Positions 19,039 through 27,503 of a DNA stretch of 64,000 nt are shown piece by piece. The stretch is from assembly GCA_021796215.1 (NCBI GenBank), contig JAJYOK010000002.1:62001-126000 (forward strand). The letters run 5' to 3'. The DNA is from Bacteroidota bacterium. Lineage in GTDB: Bacteria > Bacteroidota > Ignavibacteria > UBA10030 > UBA8401. Made by a program: the position numbers and the translations under genes. Below the pieces are notes generated by a model, which saw nothing but the letters and a program-made list of their open reading frames with translations, ran no database searches and was not told the DNA's origin. How positions within the stretch are numbered: position 1 is the first letter of the stretch; each line of letters begins with the position of its first letter.

Positions 19039-19725
19039 ATGAGTGCTGCCACAACTTCTATGGTGAAAGTGCTGAACGCAACAATGTCGTTCAGCAGCAC
19101 CGTTGTGCTGGACCACATTTCACTTGACATCAAAGCAGGCGAATTCGTTTCATTAGTTGGAACGACAGGAAGCGGGAAAAGCACACTCTTGCGTTTGCTC
19201 TATATGGACATTTTTCCGAAGACTGGAATCGTAACGGTCGGCAACTTCGTTTCATCTTCGATCAAGCGCAAACAAATTCCTCTTCTGCGAAGGAAACTCG
19301 GAATTATTTTTCAGGATTTCAAATTGCTTGACGACCGCTCGGTGTACGACAATGTTGCTTTTGCCCTCCATGTCACCCACGCACGACGTAGCGACATTAA
19401 GAAAAAAGTTTTGAACGTTCTTGCAAACGTCGGATTAAGCCATAAGCGAAACAGCATGCCGAATCAGCTATCGGGTGGAGAAGCCCAGCGCGTCGCAATC
19501 GCCCGCGCGCTGGTGAACGAGCCTTTCCTTCTTCTTGCCGACGAACCAACAGGAAATCTTGATCCCGCTTCGTCGCTGGAAATCTTAAAAATTTTAAAGG
19601 ATATTAATGCGCGCGGCACGGCAGTATTGATGGCGACGCACAATTATGATTTAGTCCGCAAAGCAGAGGGAAGAATTGTTCAGATTAAAGAAAAAAAATT
19701 GTTCGACGTTAAATTGAAGCACTGA
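19039..19725 (+). CDS. ftsE: FtsE-like ABC transporter ATP-binding protein
   Basis: The 228-residue ATPase contains Walker A VGTTGSGKST, Q-loop IIFQDFKLL, signature LSGGEAQRVAIARAL, Walker B LLLADEPT and H-loop MATHNYDLV. The QDFKLL and THNYDLV strings are typical of FtsE, which with FtsX controls peptidoglycan hydrolases at the septum. No ftsX follows: the next gene is on the opposite strand two bases away. Starts at 19060 (222 codons) or 18976 (overlapping pdxA) are possible. A LolD-type role cannot be excluded. Confidence 0.82.
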   Translation: MSAATTSMVKVLNATMSFSSTVVLDHISLDIKAGEFVSLVGTTGSGKSTLLRLLYMDIFPKTGIVTVGNFVSSSIKRKQIPLLRRKLGIIFQDFKLLDDRSVYDNVAFALHVTHARRSDIKKKVLNVLANVGLSHKRNSMPNQLSGGEAQRVAIARALVNEPFLLLADEPTGNLDPASSLEILKILKDINARGTAVLMATHNYDLVRKAEGRIVQIKEKKLFDVKLKH

Positions 19726-19727
19726 AC

Positions 19728-19985
19728 TTACCCCATCACCGCTTCCACCCTTTTTACCTGATTGATTTCACGCATCAACGCACGCTCAATGCCGGCGCGC
19801 AATGTCATGATAGACATCGGACAATCTTTGCATGCGCCAATGAGTCTCACCTTCACAATTCCATCAGGCAGCACGGCGACCAGTTCAACATCGCCGCCGT
19901 CAATCTGAAGATAGTGCCGAATTTTTTCCAACGATTGAACGATGCGCTCTTTCAATTGTTCTGCTTCAGCTCCCTGGTTTTCCAT
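19728..19985 (-). CDS. NifU-like scaffold domain protein
   Basis: This 85-residue protein is a stand-alone NifU C-terminal domain, which carries a labile iron-sulfur cluster on a CxxC pair for transfer to client proteins. The pattern LQIDGGDVELV...GACKDCPMSIMTLRAGIE is diagnostic. It lies 25 bp downstream of the Mrp ATPase gene on the same strand and is probably co-transcribed with it. It meets ftsE tail to tail with two bases between. Confidence 0.92.
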   Translation of the reverse strand: MENQGAEAEQLKERIVQSLEKIRHYLQIDGGDVELVAVLPDGIVKVRLIGACKDCPMSIMTLRAGIERALMREINQVKRVEAVMG

Positions 19986-20010
19986 TATGAAATTTCAGTC
20001 CAAAGGGGTT

Positions 20011-21111
20011 TTAATTTGACGAAGAATTTCCCATCATGATTTCTATTGGCTGCCCGGAAGAAGAAAGATTTCTGATACTGATCTGTGCGGCAAGACTTCG
20101 TGCAATCTCCGTGATAATTTTCGATTGCGGACTTTTCGGGTCAGATTCCACCAGCGGCCTGCCAACATCACCGCCGACCCGAATATTTGTATCAAGAGGA
20201 ATTTCGCCGAGGAACGGAACATTCAACTCTTTCGCCGCTTTGCGACCGCCGCCGGCGTCAAAAATATTCTCACGCTGTCCGCAGTGCGAGCAAATAAAAT
20301 AGCTCATGTTTTCAATAATGCCGAGAATCGGAACATTGACCTTATTAAACATCACCAAACCTTTCCGTGCATCGGCGAGAGAAATTTCCTGCGGCGTTGT
20401 CACAATCACCGCCCCGGTAAGAGGGATTTGCTGCACTAACGTAAGCTGAATATCGCCTGTGCCCGGCGGAAGATCGAAGACAAGATAATCAAGATCGCCC
20501 CATTCAACATCTGACATGAATTGCCGCACCGCGCCGCTTGCCATCGGTCCGCGCCAAATCACCGCCTGCATCGGGTCAACTAGAAAACCTATCGACATGA
20601 CTTTCACACCGTATTTTTCCAACGGTTGCAATTTTTGATCGTGCAGCTTAGGGCGCTCGTTGATGTTGAACATTATCGGAATGCTGGGACCGTACACGTC
20701 ACAATCAATCAAACCAACCGATGCGCCTTCTTTCACCAAAGCAATTGCGAGATTAACAGCAACCGTTGATTTGCCGACTCCTCCCTTTCCGCTTGCAACA
20801 GCAATCGTATTTTTCACACCTTTCAATAATTGCGCCGGCTGCGAAACCTGTCTTGACGAAACATTCGAAGTCATTGCAATGGAAACTGTTCCGACACCGG
20901 CAATCGTTTGGCGGATTGCGCTCTCCGATTCCGCTTTCAACTGGTCGCGAACCGGGCACGCCGGTGTCGTCAGTTCAATTGTAAAGCTGACATTCTTCCC
21001 TTCAATGACAACGTTCTTAACAAAATTCAACGCTACAATATCTTTATGAAGATCAGGATCGTGCACAACACGCAGCGCATCTACAACATTTTCTACAGTC
21101 AATAATTTCAT
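20011..21111 (-). CDS. apbC: Mrp/ApbC iron-sulfur carrier ATPase with N-terminal MIP18 domain
   Basis: The protein has an N-terminal MIP18/DUF59 domain (about 1-85, VVHDPDLHKDIVALNFV and TPACPVRDQL) and a deviant Walker A GKGGVGKSTVAVNLA, followed by DCDVYGPSIP, VFDLPPGTGD, a switch GIIENMSYFICSHCG with a CxxC pair, and GEIPLDTNIRVGGD. Such proteins bind and deliver Fe-S clusters. ATG at 21111 gives 366 residues; a TTG five codons upstream (21126) is less likely. Neighbours NifU-like and, further upstream, DUF971 fit cofactor assembly. Confidence 0.93.
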   Translation of the reverse strand: MKLLTVENVVDALRVVHDPDLHKDIVALNFVKNVVIEGKNVSFTIELTTPACPVRDQLKAESESAIRQTIAGVGTVSIAMTSNVSSRQVSQPAQLLKGVKNTIAVASGKGGVGKSTVAVNLAIALVKEGASVGLIDCDVYGPSIPIMFNINERPKLHDQKLQPLEKYGVKVMSIGFLVDPMQAVIWRGPMASGAVRQFMSDVEWGDLDYLVFDLPPGTGDIQLTLVQQIPLTGAVIVTTPQEISLADARKGLVMFNKVNVPILGIIENMSYFICSHCGQRENIFDAGGGRKAAKELNVPFLGEIPLDTNIRVGGDVGRPLVESDPKSPQSKIITEIARSLAAQISIRNLSSSGQPIEIMMGNSSSN

Positions 21112-21225
21112 TCTCTGTTCAACCAATCCTCTCAGTACTTCGTAGTTTATTCATTGCCAAAAGAACTCTCAGACATACATCGTTTTCACTATAACCAATG
21201 CGTAAGGAATATTGTTTCACTCACA

Positions 21226-23076
21226 TTATTGATTAAGCGGAATTGACCGAAGATATTCCTGTGCCCACCCGCTGTCAAAAACAACGCCGGGAACTGCCAC
21301 AATGCGACCGCCGAATCCCAAATATCGCCAGGTAAACATTTGTGTCGTCGTTGTATGCAAATTGCGCAGCGCTTGCTGGTCAATGGTAACACCATATTTT
21401 CTTGCCAGTCCTGCGACATAATGATTAATTGCTTCTTGTTTTTTCTCTTCTGAAAGTTTTTTTTCTATCGCACTTTTGTATTTTTCAAACACAGCACCGG
21501 TTGTATCAATAAGTGTTTTCTTGCCGAGCACTTTGAAAATTGTCAGCCCTTCTTTGATTCGCAGAGGACCAATCAATTGCCCGGAATCTGCTTCAGCAGC
21601 ATAAAATCCAAGATCGCCGTGTGCTTTTGAAGAAAACCATCCTGACTCGCCGCCGTTTTCTGCCCACTCTCTCCGCTTCGAATATTTCCGTGCGAGCAAA
21701 GCCATATCTTCACCGCTGAGAAGACGCTGGTGAATTTTCTGCGCCAGCTTTACACTGTCAACAAGTATTTCGCGGATGTTCACTTCAACAGTTCCGCCGT
21801 ACAGCCGCGCATTATCTTTATAGTACTGCATCAATTCTTTATCAGAAACTTGCACGGAGTCCGCGACACGACGCAGCAAATCGTACGCCCGGTGGTTGTC
21901 ATACCAAACGCCGACATCGTGGCGCACTTGAGGCGAATATTGAATATTTTTCCGGAATGCTTCGCGAACGAGCAATTCATTCTGCACAACAGTTTTGATG
22001 TTGTTGTTAAGAATTACCTCAACGATGTTTCGGCGCAAGGATGGAAAAATGACCTCATTATACTTCAGCCCCTCGATAATATCTCCAAACGTCATGTTTC
22101 CGTTCTTCGCCGTAATGAATGCCTCATCCAACCGGTCATGAAAATCTGCTGCAAGCCGTTCCATATCACGTGGACTGAGCATGTAATAATCTTTTACTTG
22201 ATGTCCCGTAGAATCTTCATGTAAAATTGCATACACACTGTCAGCAAGAAGGAGAAATAATTTCGGATTTGCCTCCGCCCGCTGTTTCCCGAGGATTGAA
22301 AAGAACACGCGCTGCGCAATTTCATCTTCTTGCCTCCCACGAATAATTTTTTGCACGGAGGCAATTTGGTCGGGTAGCGATTCTTCGGCGTATTTGGGAT
22401 TCGTCTCCTTGTCCACCACATAAAGCACAACCCAGCCGTAATTCGCATCCTCAAACGGGTGCGAAAGTTTCAATTTACCGACAGCATAGGCAGCATTTTC
22501 AAACGGAATATCGTCACCGCCAAAGTTTACCGTTGCTGTATCAAGCGCTGTGTAGAGTGAATCTTTGAAAACCGAGAGCACACTGTCTCTGTGTGCAGCA
22601 CGCATAACTTTTTTATAAAGCTGATCGCCTTTCTCCTGAGAACGAACTTCGAGAATAGCAACGTGCAATTGATAGGCGTATTTTTTCAGACCGTCTTGAA
22701 TTTCAGCATTGGTCACTTTAATCTGAGGTATGACCTCCCGCTTGAACAACTCATCGCGCGAAAACATTTTTTCAAGAGAATGCCGCCAGACTTGCGAAGC
22801 AGAGTCCTGATCAATTCCCAAATTTGTCGCCTCAAACGCCAACAACTTTTCGGCGATCATGGAATACAAAAACTCCTGCTTCGTATATTCAATGCGGGAC
22901 TTGTTGTCCTTCATCGGCCACGGCATAAGCTCAAAGCGTTCGAGGTAATCGCTGGCGTTAATGACGTCTGTTCCGACTATTGCAATGGTATCGGTCGGTA
23001 ATTGCGATGACTGAGCGAATGAAACCGCAGCGAAAATTGTCAACAAAAAAAGGATGGGCGAAATCTTTCTTCCCAT
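21226..23076 (-). CDS. Periplasmic peptidyl-prolyl isomerase, PpiC/SurA-like
   Basis: A signal peptide (ISPILFLLTIFAAVSFAQS) is followed by a large helical N-terminal region and a parvulin domain at about 405-510, recognised by VNIREILVDS, LARKYSKRREWAENGGESGWF and LIGPLRIKEGLTIFKVL. The protein is probably an outer-membrane protein chaperone or foldase. The ATG at 23076 is taken as the start; a GTG at 23085 would overlap the purC stop as GTGA. Either way it is translationally close to purC. Confidence 0.85.
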   Translation of the reverse strand: MGRKISPILFLLTIFAAVSFAQSSQLPTDTIAIVGTDVINASDYLERFELMPWPMKDNKSRIEYTKQEFLYSMIAEKLLAFEATNLGIDQDSASQVWRHSLEKMFSRDELFKREVIPQIKVTNAEIQDGLKKYAYQLHVAILEVRSQEKGDQLYKKVMRAAHRDSVLSVFKDSLYTALDTATVNFGGDDIPFENAAYAVGKLKLSHPFEDANYGWVVLYVVDKETNPKYAEESLPDQIASVQKIIRGRQEDEIAQRVFFSILGKQRAEANPKLFLLLADSVYAILHEDSTGHQVKDYYMLSPRDMERLAADFHDRLDEAFITAKNGNMTFGDIIEGLKYNEVIFPSLRRNIVEVILNNNIKTVVQNELLVREAFRKNIQYSPQVRHDVGVWYDNHRAYDLLRRVADSVQVSDKELMQYYKDNARLYGGTVEVNIREILVDSVKLAQKIHQRLLSGEDMALLARKYSKRREWAENGGESGWFSSKAHGDLGFYAAEADSGQLIGPLRIKEGLTIFKVLGKKTLIDTTGAVFEKYKSAIEKKLSEEKKQEAINHYVAGLARKYGVTIDQQALRNLHTTTTQMFTWRYLGFGGRIVAVPGVVFDSGWAQEYLRSIPLNQ

Positions 23077-23081
23077 TACTC

Positions 23082-23984
23082 TCACTCTACTTCTTTCCCT
23101 GTTAATCGTCGAAGCGCTTCGCGATACAATTCTGATGTTTTATGAATAACTTCTTCCGGCATTGTCGGGCCCGGCGGTTGTTTGTTAAATTTGATTGACG
23201 TGAGATAATCACGAACAAACTGCTTATCGAAACTTTCCTGAGATTTGCCGGGAACATATTTGCTTGCAGGCCAGAAACGAGAAGAGTCGGGCGTTAACAG
23301 TTCATCAATCAGCATCAACTTGCCGTCATATCTGCCGAATTCCATTTTTGTGTCAGCAATAATAATGCCTTTTGCTTCTGCAATTCTGGATGCGCGGGAA
23401 AAAATCTCAATCGAAACGTCTCTTACCTTCTTACTGATCTCTTCGCCCTCTATTTTGATCATTTCTTCAAAGGAAATATTTTCATCATGCGTGCCCAATT
23501 CCGCTTTGGTTGACGGCGTAAAAATCGGCTTTGGTAAACGTGAACTTTCTACAAGTCCTGCCGGCAGCGGAATTTTACATACCGTTTGGCTTTTCTGATA
23601 TTCCGCCCAGCCGGAACCGGAAAGATATCCGCGCACAATGCACTCAACACCGAGCGGTGCAGTTTTCTTTACCATCATGCTTCTCCCGCGTAAATCTTCG
23701 GCATAGGGTGCGCACGTTTTTGGAAAATCTTTGACGTCGGTGGCGACGATGTGATTGACAATGACGTCTTTTGTTTGCTCAAACCAGAAATTAGAAATTT
23801 GGGTGAGCACTTTTCCTTTATAAGGAATTCCTTGCGGCATTATCACGTCGAACGCCGAAAGGCGGTCAGTCGCAACGATAAGCAGATGTTCGCCAAGATC
23901 GTAAATGTCGCGAACCTTTCCCCGCTTGAGAAGTTTCAGTGCAGGAAATTGTGTTTCCGTAATTACTTTTACTGAAGAATTCAT
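23082..23984 (-). CDS. purC: Phosphoribosylaminoimidazole-succinocarboxamide synthase
   Basis: PurC ligates aspartate to CAIR with ATP to form SAICAR in purine synthesis. The 300 residues have [64 protein letters not shown] and [10 protein letters not shown]. The length is that of the longer, eukaryote-like PurC form. Its ATG overlaps the aat stop by four bases. The other purine gene here, purM, is about 10 kb away. Confidence 0.96.
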   Translation of the reverse strand: MNSSVKVITETQFPALKLLKRGKVRDIYDLGEHLLIVATDRLSAFDVIMPQGIPYKGKVLTQISNFWFEQTKDVIVNHIVATDVKDFPKTCAPYAEDLRGRSMMVKKTAPLGVECIVRGYLSGSGWAEYQKSQTVCKIPLPAGLVESSRLPKPIFTPSTKAELGTHDENISFEEMIKIEGEEISKKVRDVSIEIFSRASRIAEAKGIIIADTKMEFGRYDGKLMLIDELLTPDSSRFWPASKYVPGKSQESFDKQFVRDYLTSIKFNKQPPGPTMPEEVIHKTSELYREALRRLTGKEVE

Positions 23985-24598
23985 TGTTCTCCTCTTTTAT
24001 GGACTGTAAATGTGCATTTGGATTTCAATGCGGATGACAAGTGTTTCAAATATTCTTCTCTTGAAATTTCTATTGCGCCTAAGCTCTGCAAATGCGGCGT
24101 CATGTACTGAGCATCGAGCAAGCTGAAATTTTGTTCTCTTAATCGCTGCATCAAAACCGCTAGCGCAACTTTTGATGCATCAGTTCTTTTGCTGAACATT
24201 GATTCGCCGAAAAATGCACCGCCAAGCACTACGCCGTACAATCCTCCTGCGAGATTTTCTTCATACCACGATTCAACCGAATGTGCAAATCCCAGTTCAA
24301 ACAATTTTATATAACTCCGGACAATCGTTTCGGATATCCATGTCTCTTCTCTCTCTGCGCACGAACGAATCACTCTTTCAAAAGCTGTATCGAAACGGAC
24401 GTCAAAAGTATTTTCCCTCAGCGTGCGCCGCAGACTGCGCGAAAATTTCAGCACATCCAACGGAAAAACTGCACGCCTTTCGGGCTCATACCAATGAATT
24501 TCTCCTTCGCGGCTTTCCGCCATCGGAAAGATACCGCGGCTGTACGCATACAGCAGCATGGTGCTGTCAATAATACCGGACTCAACATTCGTGCGCAT
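23981..24598 (-). CDS. aat: Leucyl/phenylalanyl-tRNA--protein transferase
   Basis: Aat attaches Leu or Phe from aminoacyl-tRNA to proteins with N-terminal Arg or Lys, marking them for ClpAP. The motifs [56 protein letters not shown] and [21 protein letters not shown] are clear. At 205 residues it is somewhat shorter than the E. coli protein because it lacks N-terminal residues, as is common in Bacteroidota. It is coupled to purC by an ATGA overlap. Confidence 0.95.
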   Translation of the reverse strand: MRTNVESGIIDSTMLLYAYSRGIFPMAESREGEIHWYEPERRAVFPLDVLKFSRSLRRTLRENTFDVRFDTAFERVIRSCAEREETWISETIVRSYIKLFELGFAHSVESWYEENLAGGLYGVVLGGAFFGESMFSKRTDASKVALAVLMQRLREQNFSLLDAQYMTPHLQSLGAIEISREEYLKHLSSALKSKCTFTVHKRGEQ

Positions 24599-24607
24599 GG
24601 CATAAGT

Positions 24608-24931
24608 TTACGATGAAACGTGTGTAGAACATTGTTCACACTCGCATGATCTTCGAAGATACTCATACGTATACAAACCTGTGCCATGCCCGTCTCCCCA
24701 CACAATTTGAATAGCATATTGCCCAATAGGCGATATGCTTCGTATTTCAAATTCACCAGCCTTAAAAATTGGCAATGTAACTTTTCCCTGCATTTCTTCC
24801 CGTTCTGTTTTGCACGAGGCACACGGACACGCTTCGCGCAAGCGGCGAAATGTATGTCTGCCAACATGCCCGTCGTTCCATGTTACAGAGATTTCCGAAC
24901 CGGATGTTTTCTGGATGTGCGTCGGAATCAT
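24608..24931 (-). CDS. DUF971 (GBBH-like N-terminal domain) protein
   Basis: This 107-residue protein has the DUF971 pattern ISVTWNDGHVGRHTFRRLRE, then paired cysteines CPCASC, and QIVWGDGHGTGLYTYEYLR followed by CECEQC. The domain is also found at the N-terminus of gamma-butyrobetaine hydroxylase and as a module in some Mrp ATPases, so iron or Fe-S handling is suspected, but the function is not established. It lies upstream of aat with a gap of nine bases. Confidence 0.85.
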   Translation of the reverse strand: MIPTHIQKTSGSEISVTWNDGHVGRHTFRRLREACPCASCKTEREEMQGKVTLPIFKAGEFEIRSISPIGQYAIQIVWGDGHGTGLYTYEYLRRSCECEQCSTHVSS

Positions 24932-24982
24932 AATATCGTCAACTTTCGTTCTTCATTCAACCTGCGGAAAAAAAATGCTCGA

Positions 24983-25954
24983 TCAATCACCGTAAAAATT
25001 CCGCACCCACCGATGTTTGTGAAGTTCAGTGAGAAATTTGACTGATAATTTTTTCCCATCAGAAACAGCAGCGTTGGTTTCAGCGTGAGCAGCCGTGCGC
25101 ATACCGGGAATCACCGTTGAAACTGCCGGGTGCGAAAGGCAGAATCGCAGCGCAAGTTCAGGCAACGTTCGTGCTTCGGCGCCGAGCAGCGTTTTCAATT
25201 TCTCAGCGCGCTCTGCGACTTCTCGTTTACGGTCGCCGCGGAAATAATCGTTGCGCCAATCTTTTTCCGGAAATTTCGTTTCCATCGTCACACGGCCGGT
25301 CAATCCGCCTTCATCGAACGGTACGCGGACAATAACGCCGATATTATGCTTCTGGCAATACGGAAACAATTCATCTTCCGGCGATTGGTCGAAAATATTA
25401 TAGATAACCTGAAATGAATCAATCATTCCGGTTTTAGCCGCCTTCAACGCCGACGCCGGCTGATGATCGTTGATAGAGATTCCGAAATGCGCAACCTTCC
25501 CTTCACTCTTTAATTTCTCCACCGCGCTCCAAATCTCAGAAGCATCAACCCATTCGTCGCTCCATACATGAAACTGCTGGAGATCAAGGCAATCAACTCT
25601 GAGATTCTTCAGGCTTTTTTCTGTGCACTCAATAATATAATCGTGGGGGAACGCTTCATGAAACGGCACGCCTTGCCGCGCGGGCCATTGACGATTCTTT
25701 GGCGGAATTTTTGTCGCGACGAATATCCGCTCACTGCGTGACCGCAGCACCTTGCCGACCAACTGTTCACTGTGTCCATCTCCGTAGGCGAGCGCTGTAT
25801 CAATAAAATTAACGCCAAGGTCTGCGGCTTTGTTCAGAGCAATCAGTGCTTCTTTGTCGTCAGAGCCTTGCCACATTGCTCCGCCGATGCCCCACGCACC
25901 AAAGCCGATTTCAGAAATTGTATATCCTGTTTTTCCAAGCTGCCGTGTAAACAT
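24983..25954 (-). CDS. Aldo/keto reductase
   Basis: The 323-residue protein has the NAD(P)H-dependent AKR barrel features: [20 protein letters not shown], catalytic Asp and Tyr in [15 protein letters not shown], Lys in VATKIPP, a His in LQQFHVWSD, and a C-terminal cofactor region [21 protein letters not shown]. The ATG at 25954 follows GAAGAA; a TTG four codons earlier is less likely. The substrate cannot be inferred. Confidence 0.9.
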   Translation of the reverse strand: MFTRQLGKTGYTISEIGFGAWGIGGAMWQGSDDKEALIALNKAADLGVNFIDTALAYGDGHSEQLVGKVLRSRSERIFVATKIPPKNRQWPARQGVPFHEAFPHDYIIECTEKSLKNLRVDCLDLQQFHVWSDEWVDASEIWSAVEKLKSEGKVAHFGISINDHQPASALKAAKTGMIDSFQVIYNIFDQSPEDELFPYCQKHNIGVIVRVPFDEGGLTGRVTMETKFPEKDWRNDYFRGDRKREVAERAEKLKTLLGAEARTLPELALRFCLSHPAVSTVIPGMRTAAHAETNAAVSDGKKLSVKFLTELHKHRWVRNFYGD

Positions 25955-25965
25955 AATTTTCTTCA

Positions 25966-26038
25966 ATGGAATATTGGAATACCGGAGTGAAAGAGTGAAT
26001 TGAAAAATTCCATTATTCCACTAATCCACCAATCCTTT
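25966..26038. repeat. Dispersed TGGAATATTGGAAT-type inverted repeat
   Basis: Upstream of the aldo-keto reductase the sequence AATGGAATATTGGAATACCGG is followed by AATTCCATTATTCCACTAATC. It is an imperfect inverted repeat related to those at 4863 and 9514. Confidence 0.5.
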
Positions 26039-26044
26039 GTTCAA

Positions 26045-26257
26045 TTATTCAAATGGATTCTTGACATTTCGCTTCGGCTTTAACGCTTTGTATTTTTCCA
26101 ACAATAAAATTAAATGCCGGCGCGAAAGTTCATCGAGGTCTTCATCATCTTTGTCACGCTTCGCAAACATCTCGAAGTCATGCAAATCTTTTCCCTTCAT
26201 CAAGTAAGAAAGATCCTTAAGCTCTTGAATCAGCTGATGTTGTTCTGTCTGCGTCAT
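26045..26257 (-). CDS. Small hypothetical protein
   Basis: A 70-residue frame lies 78 bp downstream of the phosphofructokinase gene on the same strand. The product is charged and helical, with no signal peptide or cysteines: an acidic middle (KRDKDDEDLDELSRRH) and a basic C-terminus (KYKALKPKRNVKNPFE). I do not recognise a family. It is not a shadow of a larger gene, which supports it, but there is no stronger evidence. Confidence 0.6.
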   Translation of the reverse strand: MTQTEQHQLIQELKDLSYLMKGKDLHDFEMFAKRDKDDEDLDELSRRHLILLLEKYKALKPKRNVKNPFE

Positions 26258-26335
26258 GGGAATTTCTGTAGCGAAAGATGTAAAACTTCACAGCACTCAT
26301 CCACTGAAGGTATCAATGACACCGCAGCACGACTT

Positions 26336-27442
26336 TCAATCTTCCTCGTCGCCAAAACTTGTACCGACTGCACGCGCTGCCCGCACAACCTCGCCATCTA
26401 CCGGAACCAAACGCTGGCGCGCAATCGCATCGGCTATCGGCACGCTTGTTACAGTCAAGCCCTGCAAACTTACCATGTGGCCGAATTTACACTCAAGAGC
26501 AAGCTCGACGGCTTTTGTACCGTACCGCGTAGCGAGAATACGATCGTACGCTGTCGGACTTCCGCCGCGCTGCAAATGTCCGAGCACAGTCACGCGCGTT
26601 TCAAGCCCGGTTTCTTCCGTCACTTTATGAGCTACATGGTCTCCGATTCCGCCGAAGCGAATGGGGTCTGTGCGCTTAATATCCGTCTCTTTCACAACAA
26701 CTTCTTCATGCGAGGCTTTCGCACCTTCTGCAACACACACAATGCTGAAACGATTGCCGCGCGTACTCCGTTCAATCACGCGCTGGAAAACAGATTCCCA
26801 CTTGAATGGAATTTCAGGAAGAAGAATAATGTCGGCGCCGCCGGCAAGTCCCGCTTGCAGAGCAATCCATCCCGCATAACGTCCCATGACTTCGATAACC
26901 ATCACACGATGATGAGCTGATGCGGTTGTATGCAGTCTGTCTATCGCTTCGGTCGCAATGCTCAACGCGGTATCAAAACCGAATGTCTGATCAGTTGCGC
27001 CGAGATCATTATCAATTGTTTTCGGCACGCCGATAATATTCATGCCCATCTCTCCAAGTTTTTTCGAGATGTGCATTGTGCCGTCTCCGCCAATGGCGAT
27101 AAGACAATCGAGTCCCCAGCCTTTGTAATGCTTCAATGTTCTCGATGAAGCGTCAACAATTTCAATTCCATTATTTCCTTCAGAAGGAAAATGAAACGGA
27201 TCTCCTTTGTTTGAGGTGCCGAGAATCGTTCCGCCAAGTCCGATAATGCCGGAAATATCCTGGCGCGAAAGTTCACGCATCCTTCCTTCAACAAATCCTT
27301 CGAATCCGTCTTGAATACCGACAACGGTCACACCGTAATCGGTCATGGCCGGTTTCGCGATACCACGAATCACTGCATTTAATCCGGGACAGTCTCCGCC
27401 TCCGGTTAATATTCCTATCCGCCTAATTTTTTTTTCTGGCAC
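26336..27442 (-). CDS. pfkA: 6-phosphofructokinase, group III (mixed-substrate) type
   Basis: The enzyme phosphorylates fructose 6-phosphate in glycolysis. The 368 residues have ILTGGGDCPGLNAVIRG, GGDGTMHISKKL, GVPKTIDNDLGATDQTFGFDTA, MGRYAGWIALQAG and LGHLQRGGSPTAYDRILATRYG. The combination of Gly in GGDGT and Lys in PKTIDND marks the group III enzymes; Gly at the first position usually means ATP rather than pyrophosphate as donor. The start is a GTG at 27442, fixed by the position of the Rossmann-like N-terminus. It follows the GH31 gene by 61 bp. Confidence 0.93.
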   Translation of the reverse strand: MPEKKIRRIGILTGGGDCPGLNAVIRGIAKPAMTDYGVTVVGIQDGFEGFVEGRMRELSRQDISGIIGLGGTILGTSNKGDPFHFPSEGNNGIEIVDASSRTLKHYKGWGLDCLIAIGGDGTMHISKKLGEMGMNIIGVPKTIDNDLGATDQTFGFDTALSIATEAIDRLHTTASAHHRVMVIEVMGRYAGWIALQAGLAGGADIILLPEIPFKWESVFQRVIERSTRGNRFSIVCVAEGAKASHEEVVVKETDIKRTDPIRFGGIGDHVAHKVTEETGLETRVTVLGHLQRGGSPTAYDRILATRYGTKAVELALECKFGHMVSLQGLTVTSVPIADAIARQRLVPVDGEVVRAARAVGTSFGDEED

Positions 27443-27503
27443 TGTATCTAACCTGTTTTTTTGTGATTGACCTTATAATGTACGAAATTCTTGAAAGACC
27501 CGC

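Noticed and set aside
26114-26920. Rightward open frame of 268 codons
   Set aside because: It overlaps phosphofructokinase and the small gene on the other strand and shows no motif; it is a shadow of real coding sequence.
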